Assembly: GCA_903927905.1 (NCBI GenBank)
Contig: CAIYOY010000383.1
Span: 1 to 64,000 of the forward strand
Source of the DNA: an uncultured Verrucomicrobiales bacterium
Lineage (GTDB): Bacteria > Verrucomicrobiota > Verrucomicrobiia > Limisphaerales > Palsa-1400
DNA: 64,000 bases
Direction of reading: 5' to 3'
Positions within the stretch are counted from its first letter, which is position 1. Every line of letters starts with the position of its first letter. Shown here piece by piece: positions 35,162 through 46,256 of the stretch. The translations under genes and the position numbers were made by a program. The notes below the pieces were generated by a model, which had not been told where the DNA came from, did not search any database, and saw nothing but the letters and a program-made list of their open reading frames with translations.

Positions 35162-38100
35162 TTGAACCAGATTCTTCAGATCGCAGGACTGTTGTGTCTT
35201 GTTATTTTGGCGGCGATGGCCTGGACGGCCGCCCTCCGAAAACAAGTCCGCCGCCAAACCGATTTATTACGGGAACAGTTGCGCCGTGAATTGACGCTGG
35301 CTGAGCTCGGCCAGAAACTTTCCTGCGCCGACACGGCCCTGAGCGCCGCCCGCATCATCGTGGAAACCGCCGACCAGTTGCTGGGCTGGGATGCCTGCGC
35401 AGTTTATCTTTATCTGAACGATAAAAATAAAATCGAGCCGATCCTTAACGTGGATCTGGTGGAAGGAAAGCGAGCGGATGTGCCCAGCACTTATGACGGA
35501 GGCGATCCCAGCCCGATGGCGCGCGAGGTCGTTGAAATGGGGCCACGCCTCATCCTGCGCGACAAAACCAAAACCGCCGCGGGCCAGTCTTTGAAATCTT
35601 TTGGCGATGCGGGCAAAAAATCGGCCTCGCTTATGTTCGTGCCGATGCACGACGGGCCAAGGGTCATCGGTGTCCTGTCCATCCAGAGTTATCAATTCAA
35701 TTTTTACGATCAGACGAAACTTCACCTGCTCCAATCCCTGGCCGACCATTGCGCCGGCGCGCTCGAACGCATCCGCGCGCGCGAGGCGTTGAAACTGGCC
35801 TACGACAAACTGGAATCGCTGGCCGCTGATCAACAGGCGGAACTTCATCGGTCGAATACCTGGTTGCAACAGGAATTCCTCGAACGCCGCGATACCCAGG
35901 CGGCGTTGACCGCCGGGCAGCATTTGCTGGACGCGCTCCTGGATAACGTGCCCGACCTGATTTATTTTAAAGATTCCGACGGACGGTTCACCCGCATCAA
36001 CCGCGCCGGCCTGCGCAAACTCGGCCGCGAGGAGGAAAAAGATGTGCTGGGCAAGACGGACTTCGATTTCCTTCAACCCGAATATGCCCAAGCCGCCGAA
36101 GCGGACGAAAAGGAAGTCATGCGCAGCGGAATTTCCATGCTGGACAAGGAAGAGCATGAATTCTGGCTCGACGGCCTGGAAAGCTGGGTCGTCACCACCA
36201 AAATGCCGCTGCGGGACAAAAACGGCGTCATCGTCGGCACCTTCGGCATCAGCCGCGACATCACCGCGCGCAAACGGGTGGAACTGGCCCTGGCCAAGCA
36301 CGAAGCGGAGCAGCGGATGATATTTGACTCCGTCCCGGCCATGATCTGTTACAAGGACACGCACAACACCAATCTCCGGGTCAACAAATTCGCCGCCGAA
36401 TTGATCGGTCTGCTGGCGGACCAGATCGAAGGCCGCAGTGATTTTGATCTGATGCCGCAATACGCGGAACAATATTATCGCGACGACTTGGAAGTGATCG
36501 AATCCGGCCAACCCAAACTCGCCATCATCCAACCCTATGTCCGGGCCAGCGGCGAGACCCGCTGGCTGCAAACGGATAAGATTCCGTATTGCGATCCCGA
36601 TGGCAAGGTGGTCGGGGTGATCGTTTTCGCCACCGACATCACCGAGCGCAAGCTGTTTGATGAAGCGCTGCAAAAAGCCAACGACGACCTGGAACGACGC
36701 ATCGAAGAACGCACCGCCAAGCTCTCGCGGGCGGTGGCCTTGCTAAAACAGGAAATTGCGGAACGCCGCCAGGTGGAGGTTCGGAACGAAGCCTTGTCCC
36801 ACTTGGGCCAGCAATTAAGCCTGGCCACCGACTCGGTCGCCGCCGGTCATATCATTCTGGACGTGGCCGACCGGCTCCTGGGCTGGGACGCTTCTTATCT
36901 GCACCTGTTCACCCCGGACTTGAAACAGAACGTGCCCATCCTGATGTACGATCTGATTGACGGGAAGCGAACGGAAGTGGAGGACAAGGACATCGAATTT
37001 TCCGCGCGCGACCGGCGCACCATCGAACACGGGGCCGAACTGGTCAACACCCCTTCCACCGGGACACTTCCTTTTGGCAGCCCCAGGCGCACTCCTTCAC
37101 GCCTCTACGTGCCGATCCGCAACGGCGCCAAAGTCATCGGCGTGATGTCGGCCCAAAGTTACACCGAAAATGCTTATGACAAGGAGGATTTAAACATCCT
37201 GCAAGCCCTGGCCGATTTTTGCGCCGGAACGCTGGAGCGCATCCAGGCCGAGCAATCGCTCCGCCATTCCGAGGAACGTTTTTCCAAGGCTTTCCGCTCC
37301 AGCCCCATGCCCATGACCTTGAGCAATCAGGACCGGGGCACCTTCCTGGATGTCAATGACAGCCTGTTGCGTTTCCTGGGTTACACCCGCGAGGAAATGC
37401 TGGGCCGAAACGCGTTCGATCTGGGCATTTGGTTCCGACCGGAAGATCGCGCTGTCATGATTTCGCTGTTGCAGGAAAAAAATTCCGTGCGCGAATGGCC
37501 CACGCAGATGCGCACCAAAACCGGCGCGGTGCGCGACGTGATCATTTCCGTTGAGCCGATGGATTTCGCCGGCCAGCCGAATATCCTGTCCATCATTCAA
37601 GACGTGACCGAACGGCTCAACCTGGAGGCCCAATTGCGTCAGTCGCAAAAAATGGAGGCCGTCGGCCAATTGGCGGCAGGGGTGGCCCATGATTTCAATA
37701 ACATCCTGACCATCATCCAGGGCCATGCCGGCATGTTGCAACAAGTCCGCAATCTGCCGGAAAATATCAGCCGCTCGCTCACCCAGATTTCGGCGGCGGC
37801 GGATCGCGCCGGTTCGCTCACCCGCCAATTGCTCACTTTCAGCCGCAAACAGGTGATGCAACCCCGGCAGCTCGATTTGAACGCCGTCGTCGGCAACGCC
37901 GCGCAAATGTTGCAACGTCTGCTCGGTGAAAACATCACGCTCCACTTCGATTATTCCGCGTCGCTGCCTCCCATCCAGGCCGACCCTGGCATGATGGAAC
38001 AAATCATTGTCAACCTCGCGGTCAATGCGCGCGATGCCATGATCGCCGGCGGGAAACTCAGCATCAGCACCCAGTCGGTGATGGTGGATGACGAAAATAT

Positions 38101-38773
38101 CCGGCGCAACCGCGAGGCCCGCACCGGTCGTTTTGTTTGCCTGCGCGTGGCCGACAACGGTTCCGGCATGGATGAAGCCACGCTGGGCCGCATCTTCGAG
38201 CCGTTCTTCACCACTAAACAAGTCGGCAAAGGAACCGGTCTGGGATTGGCCACGGTCTATGGCATTGTCAAGCAACATCAGGGGTGGATCGAAGTCACCA
38301 GCACGCCGGGTCAGGGAACTGTTTTTCATATCTATTTTCCAGCCAGCACTCTGGCCCCGGTGCCCACCGCCGAGGCGGCGGCAGCGGTCGCGCCCAAAGG
38401 CGGGACCGAAACCATCCTGGTGGTGGAAGACGAATTCACCCTGCGCGAACTGGTGCGCAATCTCCTTCAACATTTTGGTTATCGCATCCTGGAAGCCGCC
38501 AACGGCCCGGAAGCCCTGAAAGTCTGGCGCGCTCATCGCTCGGAAATAAGCCTTATGTTGACTGACATGATGATGCCGGAGGGACTTTCCGGCTGGGAAC
38601 TGGCCAAGCGCATTCACCAGGAACAACCCGATCTGAAAGTCATTTACACCAGCGGTTACAGTGTGGATTTATTCGGCGAAAACCGGGAATTGCGTGAAGG
38701 CGCGAACTTCCTGCCCAAGCCCTATCATCCCGTCACCCTGGCCAAGGCCATCCGTGATTGCCTGGATTCTTGA
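35162..38773 (+). CDS. GAF/PAS multi-sensor hybrid histidine kinase with C-terminal receiver
   Basis: Two GAF-like and several PAS regions; [26 protein letters not shown]-box; [29 protein letters not shown] receiver; non-ATG start. Confidence 0.9.
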   Translation: MNQILQIAGLLCLVILAAMAWTAALRKQVRRQTDLLREQLRRELTLAELGQKLSCADTALSAARIIVETADQLLGWDACAVYLYLNDKNKIEPILNVDLVEGKRADVPSTYDGGDPSPMAREVVEMGPRLILRDKTKTAAGQSLKSFGDAGKKSASLMFVPMHDGPRVIGVLSIQSYQFNFYDQTKLHLLQSLADHCAGALERIRAREALKLAYDKLESLAADQQAELHRSNTWLQQEFLERRDTQAALTAGQHLLDALLDNVPDLIYFKDSDGRFTRINRAGLRKLGREEEKDVLGKTDFDFLQPEYAQAAEADEKEVMRSGISMLDKEEHEFWLDGLESWVVTTKMPLRDKNGVIVGTFGISRDITARKRVELALAKHEAEQRMIFDSVPAMICYKDTHNTNLRVNKFAAELIGLLADQIEGRSDFDLMPQYAEQYYRDDLEVIESGQPKLAIIQPYVRASGETRWLQTDKIPYCDPDGKVVGVIVFATDITERKLFDEALQKANDDLERRIEERTAKLSRAVALLKQEIAERRQVEVRNEALSHLGQQLSLATDSVAAGHIILDVADRLLGWDASYLHLFTPDLKQNVPILMYDLIDGKRTEVEDKDIEFSARDRRTIEHGAELVNTPSTGTLPFGSPRRTPSRLYVPIRNGAKVIGVMSAQSYTENAYDKEDLNILQALADFCAGTLERIQAEQSLRHSEERFSKAFRSSPMPMTLSNQDRGTFLDVNDSLLRFLGYTREEMLGRNAFDLGIWFRPEDRAVMISLLQEKNSVREWPTQMRTKTGAVRDVIISVEPMDFAGQPNILSIIQDVTERLNLEAQLRQSQKMEAVGQLAAGVAHDFNNILTIIQGHAGMLQQVRNLPENISRSLTQISAAADRAGSLTRQLLTFSRKQVMQPRQLDLNAVVGNAAQMLQRLLGENITLHFDYSASLPPIQADPGMMEQIIVNLAVNARDAMIAGGKLSISTQSVMVDDENIRRNREARTGRFVCLRVADNGSGMDEATLGRIFEPFFTTKQVGKGTGLGLATVYGIVKQHQGWIEVTSTPGQGTVFHIYFPASTLAPVPTAEAAAAVAPKGGTETILVVEDEFTLRELVRNLLQHFGYRILEAANGPEALKVWRAHRSEISLMLTDMMMPEGLSGWELAKRIHQEQPDLKVIYTSGYSVDLFGENRELREGANFLPKPYHPVTLAKAIRDCLDS

Positions 38774-38812
38774 TTCTATGGGCTCTGTATATCATCCAGC
38801 CCTTGCCATAGC

Positions 38813-39658
38813 ATGAAATCACCGGCACCAGTAAAAGGGTTTACGCTGATTGAATTGCTCGTGGTTATTGCCATCATCGCCATTTTGGCGGCCATGTTGT
38901 TGCCGACCTTGGCCTCGGCCAAACATAAGAGTCGGGACATCAAGTGTGTCAATAACTTGAAACAGATTACGTTGGCGGGGCTAATGTACATGAACGAGAC
39001 GGGGCGAACCATCGTGGCTTGTACTACAAATGATTCGCGCGAGTGGGTGGACCGTTTGGCTCACTATGGATTATCGAGCAATCTCCTTATTTGTCCCACT
39101 ACTCAGCCAAAGCCTGGCCAAGCGCCCGGAGCTAACGCGCCAGGATCAGCCAGCCAAACCTGGGATGCCTGGCCACCGAATACGCCACTTACCAGTGGCA
39201 GCTACGGCATGAACGGCTGGCTTTTTTCATGGGATCCGAGTATAACAAGCATTAACTCGGGTTGGAGTTATCCGCCGCCTTTTCAAGTCGGCAATAATCC
39301 GCAATTTACCTTCACCACACCGAATTCGATCAAAATACCAACGCAGACACCCTTCTTTAATGATGCGATTTGGTGGAATGAATGGCCATTTGAGACTGAC
39401 CAACCTGCTCCAGACCTTTCTCAAGGAGCGGCTGCCAACATTACCGGCATGCAACGCTGCACCATCTGGCGGCATGGCGGCGGAAAAACCGCGACGGCAC
39501 CCACACCAGTCAAACATACCATTTTGGGCTCGGTGTTGCCTAATGAGGCTGCCATCAATATTGGCTTTGCCGACGGCCATGTGCAACAGACCAAACTCAA
39601 AGACCTCTGGACCCTCTATTGGCACGATCAGTGGAAGGCCCGGACTCAGCCGCCATGA
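38813..39658 (+). CDS. Prepilin-type N-terminal cleavage/methylation domain protein
   Basis: [33 protein letters not shown]...[15 protein letters not shown]. Confidence 0.88.
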   Translation: MKSPAPVKGFTLIELLVVIAIIAILAAMLLPTLASAKHKSRDIKCVNNLKQITLAGLMYMNETGRTIVACTTNDSREWVDRLAHYGLSSNLLICPTTQPKPGQAPGANAPGSASQTWDAWPPNTPLTSGSYGMNGWLFSWDPSITSINSGWSYPPPFQVGNNPQFTFTTPNSIKIPTQTPFFNDAIWWNEWPFETDQPAPDLSQGAAANITGMQRCTIWRHGGGKTATAPTPVKHTILGSVLPNEAAINIGFADGHVQQTKLKDLWTLYWHDQWKARTQPP

Positions 39659-39743
39659 ACATGATTTACTTTGTAGAAAACATCGAGAACAGGCCGCTGA
39701 AGCTGTTCACCATAACCAAGCCGCCCCGCCACTGGGATTGAAA

Positions 39744-39778
39744 AATAGCCGATAGATGATAGACGATAGCCAATAGAC
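39744..39778. repeat. Period-7 tandem repeat
   Basis: AATAGCC GATAGAT GATAGAC GATAGCC AATAGAC. Confidence 0.85.
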
Positions 39779-39816
39779 GGCAAAAGGGATAAAGGTTTCT
39801 ACAAAGCAAACATGCT

Positions 39817-40635
39817 TCAAGCTGCCACCAACGAAACTTTATATTTCTTGGCCAACTCCGCCACCGCTTCCGTTTCCAAAATCAACGTCTTGCCTGGCTC
39901 AAAGGCCAGCACGGAAATTTTTGCCGTGTGACAGGTCTCGACCGTTTTCGGCCCAAGACATGGAATATCAAAACGCAGGTCATGCTTCTCTTTGGCCACC
40001 TTCACCGCCACCGCGCCGCCGTTCGGGCCGGCCAGTTCGCCCCCGCGTTGCAGGCAGGCGTCTGTCCCTTCAAAGCCTTCCACCGCCAGCACGGTTCCAG
40101 ATTTCACCACCACGGTCTGGCCGATTTCCAATCGCGAACTTTCCTTGGCCAATCGAAAACCAAATGCCACTTCTTGTTTTTGCGTCGCGGTTAATTTTGG
40201 GCCCAACGCAAAACCCGCTCCCGCCATCAGCGGTTGCAGCCAGGGTAGCGGTTCAATCAATTCAATCCCGTCTTTTTTCATTTCCTCGGCGATCCCGCCA
40301 AAAATGGTGTGCGCGTTCTTTTCCTTCAATCGCATCATTAGGGTCATCGCGCGCAGATCCGGGCGCAGATCGAAAAGGTTTTTGGGCGCGATCTGGCCGA
40401 GCATGACACATTGTTGCACTTTGCCTTGCTTGAGCGCGCTGATCATCTTACCCAGTTGCCCCACCTTGACCCAGGTGATCTCATCCACCAGCTTCGCCAG
40501 GGCGGGATCGGTTTCGCCGTCAAACGCCACCGCGACCAATCGTTTCACGCCGAGCGCGCGGGCTTGTTGGGCGAAGAGCAAGGGCAGTGAACGGTTCCCG
40601 GCGATGATCCCGATGGTTTCAATAGATGGCGGCAC
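39817..40635 (-). CDS. lpxI: LpxI-family UDP-2,3-diacylglucosamine pyrophosphatase (DUF1009)
   Basis: IGIIAGNRSLPLLFAQQARALGV; VEGFEGTDACLQRGG; DIPCLGPKTVETC. Confidence 0.88.
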   Translation of the reverse strand: MPPSIETIGIIAGNRSLPLLFAQQARALGVKRLVAVAFDGETDPALAKLVDEITWVKVGQLGKMISALKQGKVQQCVMLGQIAPKNLFDLRPDLRAMTLMMRLKEKNAHTIFGGIAEEMKKDGIELIEPLPWLQPLMAGAGFALGPKLTATQKQEVAFGFRLAKESSRLEIGQTVVVKSGTVLAVEGFEGTDACLQRGGELAGPNGGAVAVKVAKEKHDLRFDIPCLGPKTVETCHTAKISVLAFEPGKTLILETEAVAELAKKYKVSLVAA

Positions 40636-40689
40636 AAAACAGAATTAGCCATACTTCGCGGGGGGGAGCAACTATTTAGGGTGTGATTT

Positions 40690-40824
40690 TAAGTGCCGAT
40701 CAAGAGGGCATGGTCCGAACAAAGGCCTCGGGTAAATTTTCACCGGTCAGCAGCGCGCCACCCGCTGCGACTGGTCCCCCACCCCCACACAGTCGCGCTC
40801 CGTCCGAAAATTGACCGGCACTTA
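40690..40824. repeat. MITE/REP-like element with short TIRs
   Basis: TAAGTGCCGATC ... GACCGGCACTTA (11/12) with internal GCGACTG/CAGTCGC stem. Confidence 0.55.
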
Positions 40825-40946
40825 CAATCGCCTGCAACCATTTAAGCGCTTCTTTTTTATCTGATTGAAGCCGGGCCGCTTTTCGGTAAGAATCCTGCTG
40901 ATCACATTACGTCTCAAGTCTGCGAAGTCTTGGGGCGAATGAACTT

Positions 40947-43900
40947 ATGAATTTTCGTTTCCGAACTGCCTGGCACCCAATCCAGGCCGCGCTGCTGCTT
41001 GGCCTGCTGGGTCTTATCCCGGCCCAAGCGGCCGGGAAAAGTGTCCAGTATCTGGATCAGCTCTGGCAAATTGAGGACGGTTTGCCTGGCCAGATCGTTC
41101 GCCAGGTTCTCCAGGGCCATGACGGTTATCTTTGGGCCGCCACCAGTCAAACGCTCACCCGCTTTGACGGCCTGCATTTTTCCCTCAACAATTTCCCCAC
41201 TTACGAAAAGGACCGGCAATATCTGGCGCTCGCGAAAACTTCCGACGGCAGCATGTGGGTTTCGTCCAGTGACGGCCTGGCCCGGTTTAAAAACGGCCAG
41301 ACCACTTTTTACACCCAAACCAACGGCCTGCCCTGCAACTACATCCTGACCGTTTATGAAGACCGGCATGGCACCATCTGGATCGGCGCGACCAACGGAC
41401 TGGCCAAATTTCAGAACGAAAAATTTATCCACTTGACCAGTAACGAAGGCTTTCTGGAAAATTCCGTCCGCGCCATTCTGGAAGATCATGCTGGCACGCT
41501 TTGGGTCGGCACGGTCGAGGGTTTGATCGAATATCGCGAGGGCCACACCATTTACCACACTCAAACCAACCTCTACCATAATTCGGTCCAATGCCTGGCC
41601 GAAACCGCCGACGGCAGCCTGTGGGTCGGCACCAGTGATGGCCTGGATCGCTACCGTAACGGTGTCTGCACCACTTACAATCAAAGAGAAGGCGAACTTT
41701 ACGATCACAATGTGCGCGCGCTTTATGAAGGGCCGGACGGCGGCTTGTGGATCGGTTCGCTCGGCGGGTTGCAGCGCTTTCACCGGGAAAAATTCGAGCG
41801 CGTCGCCATCGCCGGAGATTTGGCGGCGGATTATGACAACGCCGTTCCCGGCTACGTTTATTCGATCTGCGGCGACAGTGAAGGAGACATCTGGGTCGGC
41901 ACCAGCCTCGGGTTGAACCGGCTCAAACCGCAACTGTTCCGCACCCTGCGGAAGGAAGACGGCCTGCCGGAACGCCAGATCAATTCCGTCCTGCAGGATC
42001 ATAATGGCGATCTGTGGGTTGGGACCTACGGCGGTGGGCTGGCGCAAATCCATGAAAATAAAATCAAGACTTGGACCACCCGCGATGGTTTGAACAATAA
42101 CCACATCTATGGCTTGTGCGAAGACCACTCCGGCGGCCTCTGGGTTGGCACCAAAAACGGCGGTCTGGATTATTTTATCCACGGAAAAGTCGCCAAGGAA
42201 TACAACATCACCAACGTGGCCAATCTGGCGGACAAAACGGCCAGAGTCATCGTGGAAGATCGCAGGCACGATGTCTGGGTTGGCGGCAATAATGGCTTAA
42301 GCTGCCTCCATAACGGCGTTTTTCGAGCCCCTGACCTCAATCTCACCGTGGTCAAAACTATTCTCGAGGATGAGCAGGGAAATATCTGGGTTGGCTTCAA
42401 ATCGGGGCTGGCCCGCATCACTGACGGCCAGACCAAAATTTTTGGCCGGGCTGACAATTTCCCCGTCGAAATGGTCAATGCCCTCTGTCAAGGTGATCAC
42501 GGCAGCATTTGGGTCGGGACCGATACCGGCCAACTGTTTCGCCTGAACAATGGCACCATCAAAACCTGTCCATCCACCCAATCTCTCTTCACCCGAATCC
42601 TGCATATCTTCGACGATAATACCGGCCATCTCTGGATCACCACGCAACGCGGCGTCTTTCGCCTGAACAAAACCCAGCTTGAAACCGGCTCGGACCCCGC
42701 CGTCCAGGCGGTCGCCTATGGCAAACTGGACGGCATGAAGCGCGCCCAGTGCAACGGCATTGCCCAACCCTCGGGTTGGAAATCCGCCGATGGACAACTC
42801 TGGATTCCAACCATCGCCGGGCTGGTATCGGTGGATGTCAAGTCGGTCCAGGCCAATCAGACCATCCCGAAAGTTGTCCTGAAAGAAGTCATTGTTGACG
42901 GCCAGCCCATTGCCATGGAAGGCGTCGCCCCCCGCCTGCCGCCTGATTGCGAAATTGAATTTACCAGCACGGCCCTCAGCCTCCAATCGCCGGAACATAT
43001 CCTCTTTCAATGCCGCCTCTCTGGATTGGACGCCAAATGGCAAAACCTCGGGACCCGGCGCACTGTCCACTACCCTCATCTGGCGGCGGGCAACTACATT
43101 TTCCAGGTGCGCGCTTGCAACAGCGAAGGACTGTGGAATCCGGTGGGCGCATCGTTCGCTTTTGTCATCGCACCCTATTTTTACGAAACGGGAGGATTCT
43201 GGTTGCTGGGTTTGATCGTCGTTGCCGGTTCTGTTTTGGCTCTGTTTCGGTTCCGCGCCCACCAACATGAATTGCGTGAAAAGAAACTGACCCGTTTAGT
43301 GGAAGAAAAAACCCGCGGGCTGGTCGAAACCCAGCAAATCGTCCTGCGCCAGGAACGTCTGGCCGCCGTCAGCCAGTTGGCCACCGGCATCGCCCATGAA
43401 TTCAATAACATCCTGACCATCATCCAGGGCCACACCGCTCTCCTGATGGAAAACCCGAATCTCGATGCCGAGTCCATCAAATCGCTGAACCATATCGGCG
43501 AGGGCGTCGATCGCACGGCCAAGCTCACCCAACAAATCCTCGCTTTCAGCCGCAAACAAATCATGCAGCCTCAAGTCCTTGATCTCAACGCCGTCGCCGG
43601 CCACATCACCCAGGTGCTCGGCCGTTTGCTCGAAGAAAATGTCCGCGTCTGCTGTGATTTTGATCCCAAGATTCCCACCATTGAGGCCGACCCCGGCATG
43701 ATCGAACAAATGGTCATGAACCTCGCGGTCAACGCCCGCGACGCCATGCCCAAGGGCGGCCAATTAACCATCGCCACTGCTAACGCCACCTTCAATCAGG
43801 CGGATGTCCTGCTCCGGCCTGAGCGCCGTCCGGGTTCGTTTGTGCAATTGAGCGTGACCGACACCGGCTGCGGCATGGCTCCCGCCGTGGTCAATCGCCT

Positions 43901-44492
43901 CTTCGAACCGTTTTTCAGCACGAAAGAAGTCGGCAAAGGCACCGGCCTTGGCCTGGCCACGGTGTACGGCCTGGTGAACCAGCATCAGGGTTGGATCGAG
44001 GTGGATAGCACGCTGGGAAAAGGAACAGCTTTTCGCATCCACTTTCCCATCAGTGGCAAACCTTTGCCCGTTATCCCGGAGAAAACTTCGCCCGCAAAAA
44101 CAGGCGGTCACGAAACCATCCTCGTGGTGGAGGATGAACCGGTCTTGCGCGAGCTCGTCCGCGAAATTCTGCAGGACCAGGGTTATACCATTCTCGAGGC
44201 GGGCAACGGCGTCGAAGCGATCGCCGTCTGGGAGAAGGAGCGGCAGCGGATTGATTTGTTATTGACAGATATCATCATGCCCGAGGGGATTTCCGGCCAT
44301 CAACTGGCGGCCCGTTTTCAGGCGGACAATCCAAGTCTGCCCGTGATTTTCAGCACCGGCCACAGTCGCGAGATGATCGAGCGCAACCATGGCACCGCCC
44401 CCGGCACCCTCTTCCTCTCCAAGCCTTATCATCCGGCGCAGCTTTCCGAAACCGTCCGGGAATGTCTGGATGCCGCCCGCGCCAAAAAATAA
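40947..44492 (+). CDS. Two-component propeller-sensor hybrid histidine kinase with receiver
   Basis: Repeated GxLWVGTxxGLxR propeller units; [39 protein letters not shown]. Confidence 0.93.
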   Translation: MNFRFRTAWHPIQAALLLGLLGLIPAQAAGKSVQYLDQLWQIEDGLPGQIVRQVLQGHDGYLWAATSQTLTRFDGLHFSLNNFPTYEKDRQYLALAKTSDGSMWVSSSDGLARFKNGQTTFYTQTNGLPCNYILTVYEDRHGTIWIGATNGLAKFQNEKFIHLTSNEGFLENSVRAILEDHAGTLWVGTVEGLIEYREGHTIYHTQTNLYHNSVQCLAETADGSLWVGTSDGLDRYRNGVCTTYNQREGELYDHNVRALYEGPDGGLWIGSLGGLQRFHREKFERVAIAGDLAADYDNAVPGYVYSICGDSEGDIWVGTSLGLNRLKPQLFRTLRKEDGLPERQINSVLQDHNGDLWVGTYGGGLAQIHENKIKTWTTRDGLNNNHIYGLCEDHSGGLWVGTKNGGLDYFIHGKVAKEYNITNVANLADKTARVIVEDRRHDVWVGGNNGLSCLHNGVFRAPDLNLTVVKTILEDEQGNIWVGFKSGLARITDGQTKIFGRADNFPVEMVNALCQGDHGSIWVGTDTGQLFRLNNGTIKTCPSTQSLFTRILHIFDDNTGHLWITTQRGVFRLNKTQLETGSDPAVQAVAYGKLDGMKRAQCNGIAQPSGWKSADGQLWIPTIAGLVSVDVKSVQANQTIPKVVLKEVIVDGQPIAMEGVAPRLPPDCEIEFTSTALSLQSPEHILFQCRLSGLDAKWQNLGTRRTVHYPHLAAGNYIFQVRACNSEGLWNPVGASFAFVIAPYFYETGGFWLLGLIVVAGSVLALFRFRAHQHELREKKLTRLVEEKTRGLVETQQIVLRQERLAAVSQLATGIAHEFNNILTIIQGHTALLMENPNLDAESIKSLNHIGEGVDRTAKLTQQILAFSRKQIMQPQVLDLNAVAGHITQVLGRLLEENVRVCCDFDPKIPTIEADPGMIEQMVMNLAVNARDAMPKGGQLTIATANATFNQADVLLRPERRPGSFVQLSVTDTGCGMAPAVVNRLFEPFFSTKEVGKGTGLGLATVYGLVNQHQGWIEVDSTLGKGTAFRIHFPISGKPLPVIPEKTSPAKTGGHETILVVEDEPVLRELVREILQDQGYTILEAGNGVEAIAVWEKERQRIDLLLTDIIMPEGISGHQLAARFQADNPSLPVIFSTGHSREMIERNHGTAPGTLFLSKPYHPAQLSETVRECLDAARAKK

Positions 44493-44634
44493 AAAATTGG
44501 GATGTCCTACTGTTTTTGCGGGATGTTCATTTCACGCTTCCACTATTGAATTTCCGGGAAACCTTCCCCATACTTTAATTCGATTGAATGGTGTTCCAAT
44601 ACTCAACGAGCAGCCAGCCCGCACCGATCTAACA

Positions 44635-45795
44635 ATGATCGCATCCGCTGGAGTCCCCTTTACGCCCACGGAAGAAGCGTTCCGCTTTATCTGGGAACAT
44701 TCCCTGGATGGCATGAGGCTGACCAACGAGGAAGGGATCATGGTCATGGTCAACGACGCTTTCTGCCGGCTGGTCGGAAAAAATCGCGAGGAATTGATCA
44801 ATCAACCGCTCTCCATGATTTACCAGACGGATCACGCCCCGGTCATGGCCAAACACATTGACCGGTTTGCCGCCCGCAATGTCGAACCGCTGTTCGAGCG
44901 TGAATTATTTCTCTGGCACGGCCTGAAAGTCTGGTTCGAGCTGTCAAATAGTTTTATCGAAATCCCCGGCCAGGCAACCTTGTTGCTCAGTTTGTTTCGC
45001 GACATCACCGACCGCCGCCAGGCCGAGGAGAAATTGCGCGACTTCACCGCCCGGCTGGAACGGAGCAACCGCGAATTGCAGGATTTCGCCTACGTCGCCT
45101 CGCACGATCTGCAGGAACCGTTGCGCAAAGTCACGGTATTCGGCGACCGTTTGAAGACCAAATTCAGCCCGGCCCTGGGTGACGAGGGCCGCGACTATTT
45201 GGACCGGATGTTAAAAGCGACCGACCGGATGCAGTCGCTCATCAACGATCTTCTGACCTATTCCCGGGTGGCCAGCAAACCCCAGGGTTTTGCGGCGGTG
45301 GATCTGGCCGAGGCGGCCCGGGAAGTCGTCAGCGATCTGGAAGGGCGCATCGAGCAGGTGAATGGCAAGGTGGAGATCGGCGCGCTGCCGGTGATTGAAG
45401 CCGAGTCCCTCCAGATCCGCCAGTTGTTCCAAAACCTCATCGGCAACGCCCTGAAATTTCACCGGCCCGGAACCAAGCCGCGCGTGACCATCGAAGCCGC
45501 CTATTTCGCCCAGCCGGCCCATTTGACAGCGGACGGCAAGCCCCACCCGATGATCCGCCTGACCGTGGCGGACAACGGCATCGGCTTTGATGAAAAATAT
45601 GCCGAGCGAATTTTTCAGGTGTTTCAACGATTGCACAGCCGCGCGGCCTACGAGGGCACCGGCATGGGGCTGGCCATCGCGCGAAAGATCGTCGAACGCC
45701 ACCACGGCAGCATCGCCGCCCAAAGCAAGCCCGGCGAAGGCACCACTTTTATCATCACTTTACCTATCAAACAGCAAACACCCAACAACTCATGA
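44635..45795 (+). CDS. PAS sensor histidine kinase
   Basis: FIWEHSLDGMRLTNEEGIMVMVNDAFCRLVG PAS; YVASHDLQEPLRKVTVF H-box; start chosen at MIASAG. Confidence 0.9.
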   Translation: MIASAGVPFTPTEEAFRFIWEHSLDGMRLTNEEGIMVMVNDAFCRLVGKNREELINQPLSMIYQTDHAPVMAKHIDRFAARNVEPLFERELFLWHGLKVWFELSNSFIEIPGQATLLLSLFRDITDRRQAEEKLRDFTARLERSNRELQDFAYVASHDLQEPLRKVTVFGDRLKTKFSPALGDEGRDYLDRMLKATDRMQSLINDLLTYSRVASKPQGFAAVDLAEAAREVVSDLEGRIEQVNGKVEIGALPVIEAESLQIRQLFQNLIGNALKFHRPGTKPRVTIEAAYFAQPAHLTADGKPHPMIRLTVADNGIGFDEKYAERIFQVFQRLHSRAAYEGTGMGLAIARKIVERHHGSIAAQSKPGEGTTFIITLPIKQQTPNNS

Positions 45796-46253
45796 ATAAA
45801 CCCGGAAAACTAATTACGATACTGCTGGCCGACGATGATCCCGATGATCGGCAAATGACCCAGGAAGCCCTGTCGGAATGCCGCCTGGCCAACGAAATGC
45901 ACGTCGTGGAAGATGGCGAAGAACTCCTGGATTATCTGTTCCGACGCAACAAATACGCCAACCTGGCCAAGGAACCGCTGCCCGGCTTGATCCTGCTTGA
46001 CTTGAACATGCCCCGCAAAGACGGTCGCGAAGCGCTCAAGGAAATAAAAGCCAATCCCGATCTGCGCCGCATTCCCGTCGTCGTTCTGACCACTTCCAAG
46101 GCGGAGGAGGATATTTTGCGCACCTACGATCTCGGCGTGAATTCTTACATCACCAAACCGGTGACTTTTGATTCGTTGGTGGATACGATCAAGGTCCTGG
46201 GCCGGTATTGGTTTGAAATTGTGGAATTACCGCCGGATGAACATTCCATTTGA
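45792..46253 (+). CDS. Single-domain response regulator (Rcp1-like)
   Basis: ILLADDDPDDRQMTQEAL...LPGLILLDLNMPRKDGREALKEIK...VVLTTSKAEEDI; ATGA overlap. Confidence 0.92.
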   Translation: MNKPGKLITILLADDDPDDRQMTQEALSECRLANEMHVVEDGEELLDYLFRRNKYANLAKEPLPGLILLDLNMPRKDGREALKEIKANPDLRRIPVVVLTTSKAEEDILRTYDLGVNSYITKPVTFDSLVDTIKVLGRYWFEIVELPPDEHSI

Positions 46254-46256
46254 CCC

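Noticed and set aside
35267-36673. 468-aa minus-strand ORF
   Set aside because: Antisense shadow of the same kinase.
37190-38626. 478-aa minus-strand ORF
   Set aside because: Antisense of the hybrid kinase 35162-38773, no recognisable domain; coding-bias shadow.
40914-42269. 451-aa minus-strand ORF with repeating GADPxAAV motifs
   Set aside because: Exact antisense of the propeller repeats in the 40947-44492 sensor kinase; periodicity is inherited from the sense-strand repeats.
41041-42600. DNA-level repeats (CTGGGTCGGCACC-like) in the sensor kinase
   Set aside because: Explained by tandem beta-propeller protein repeats.
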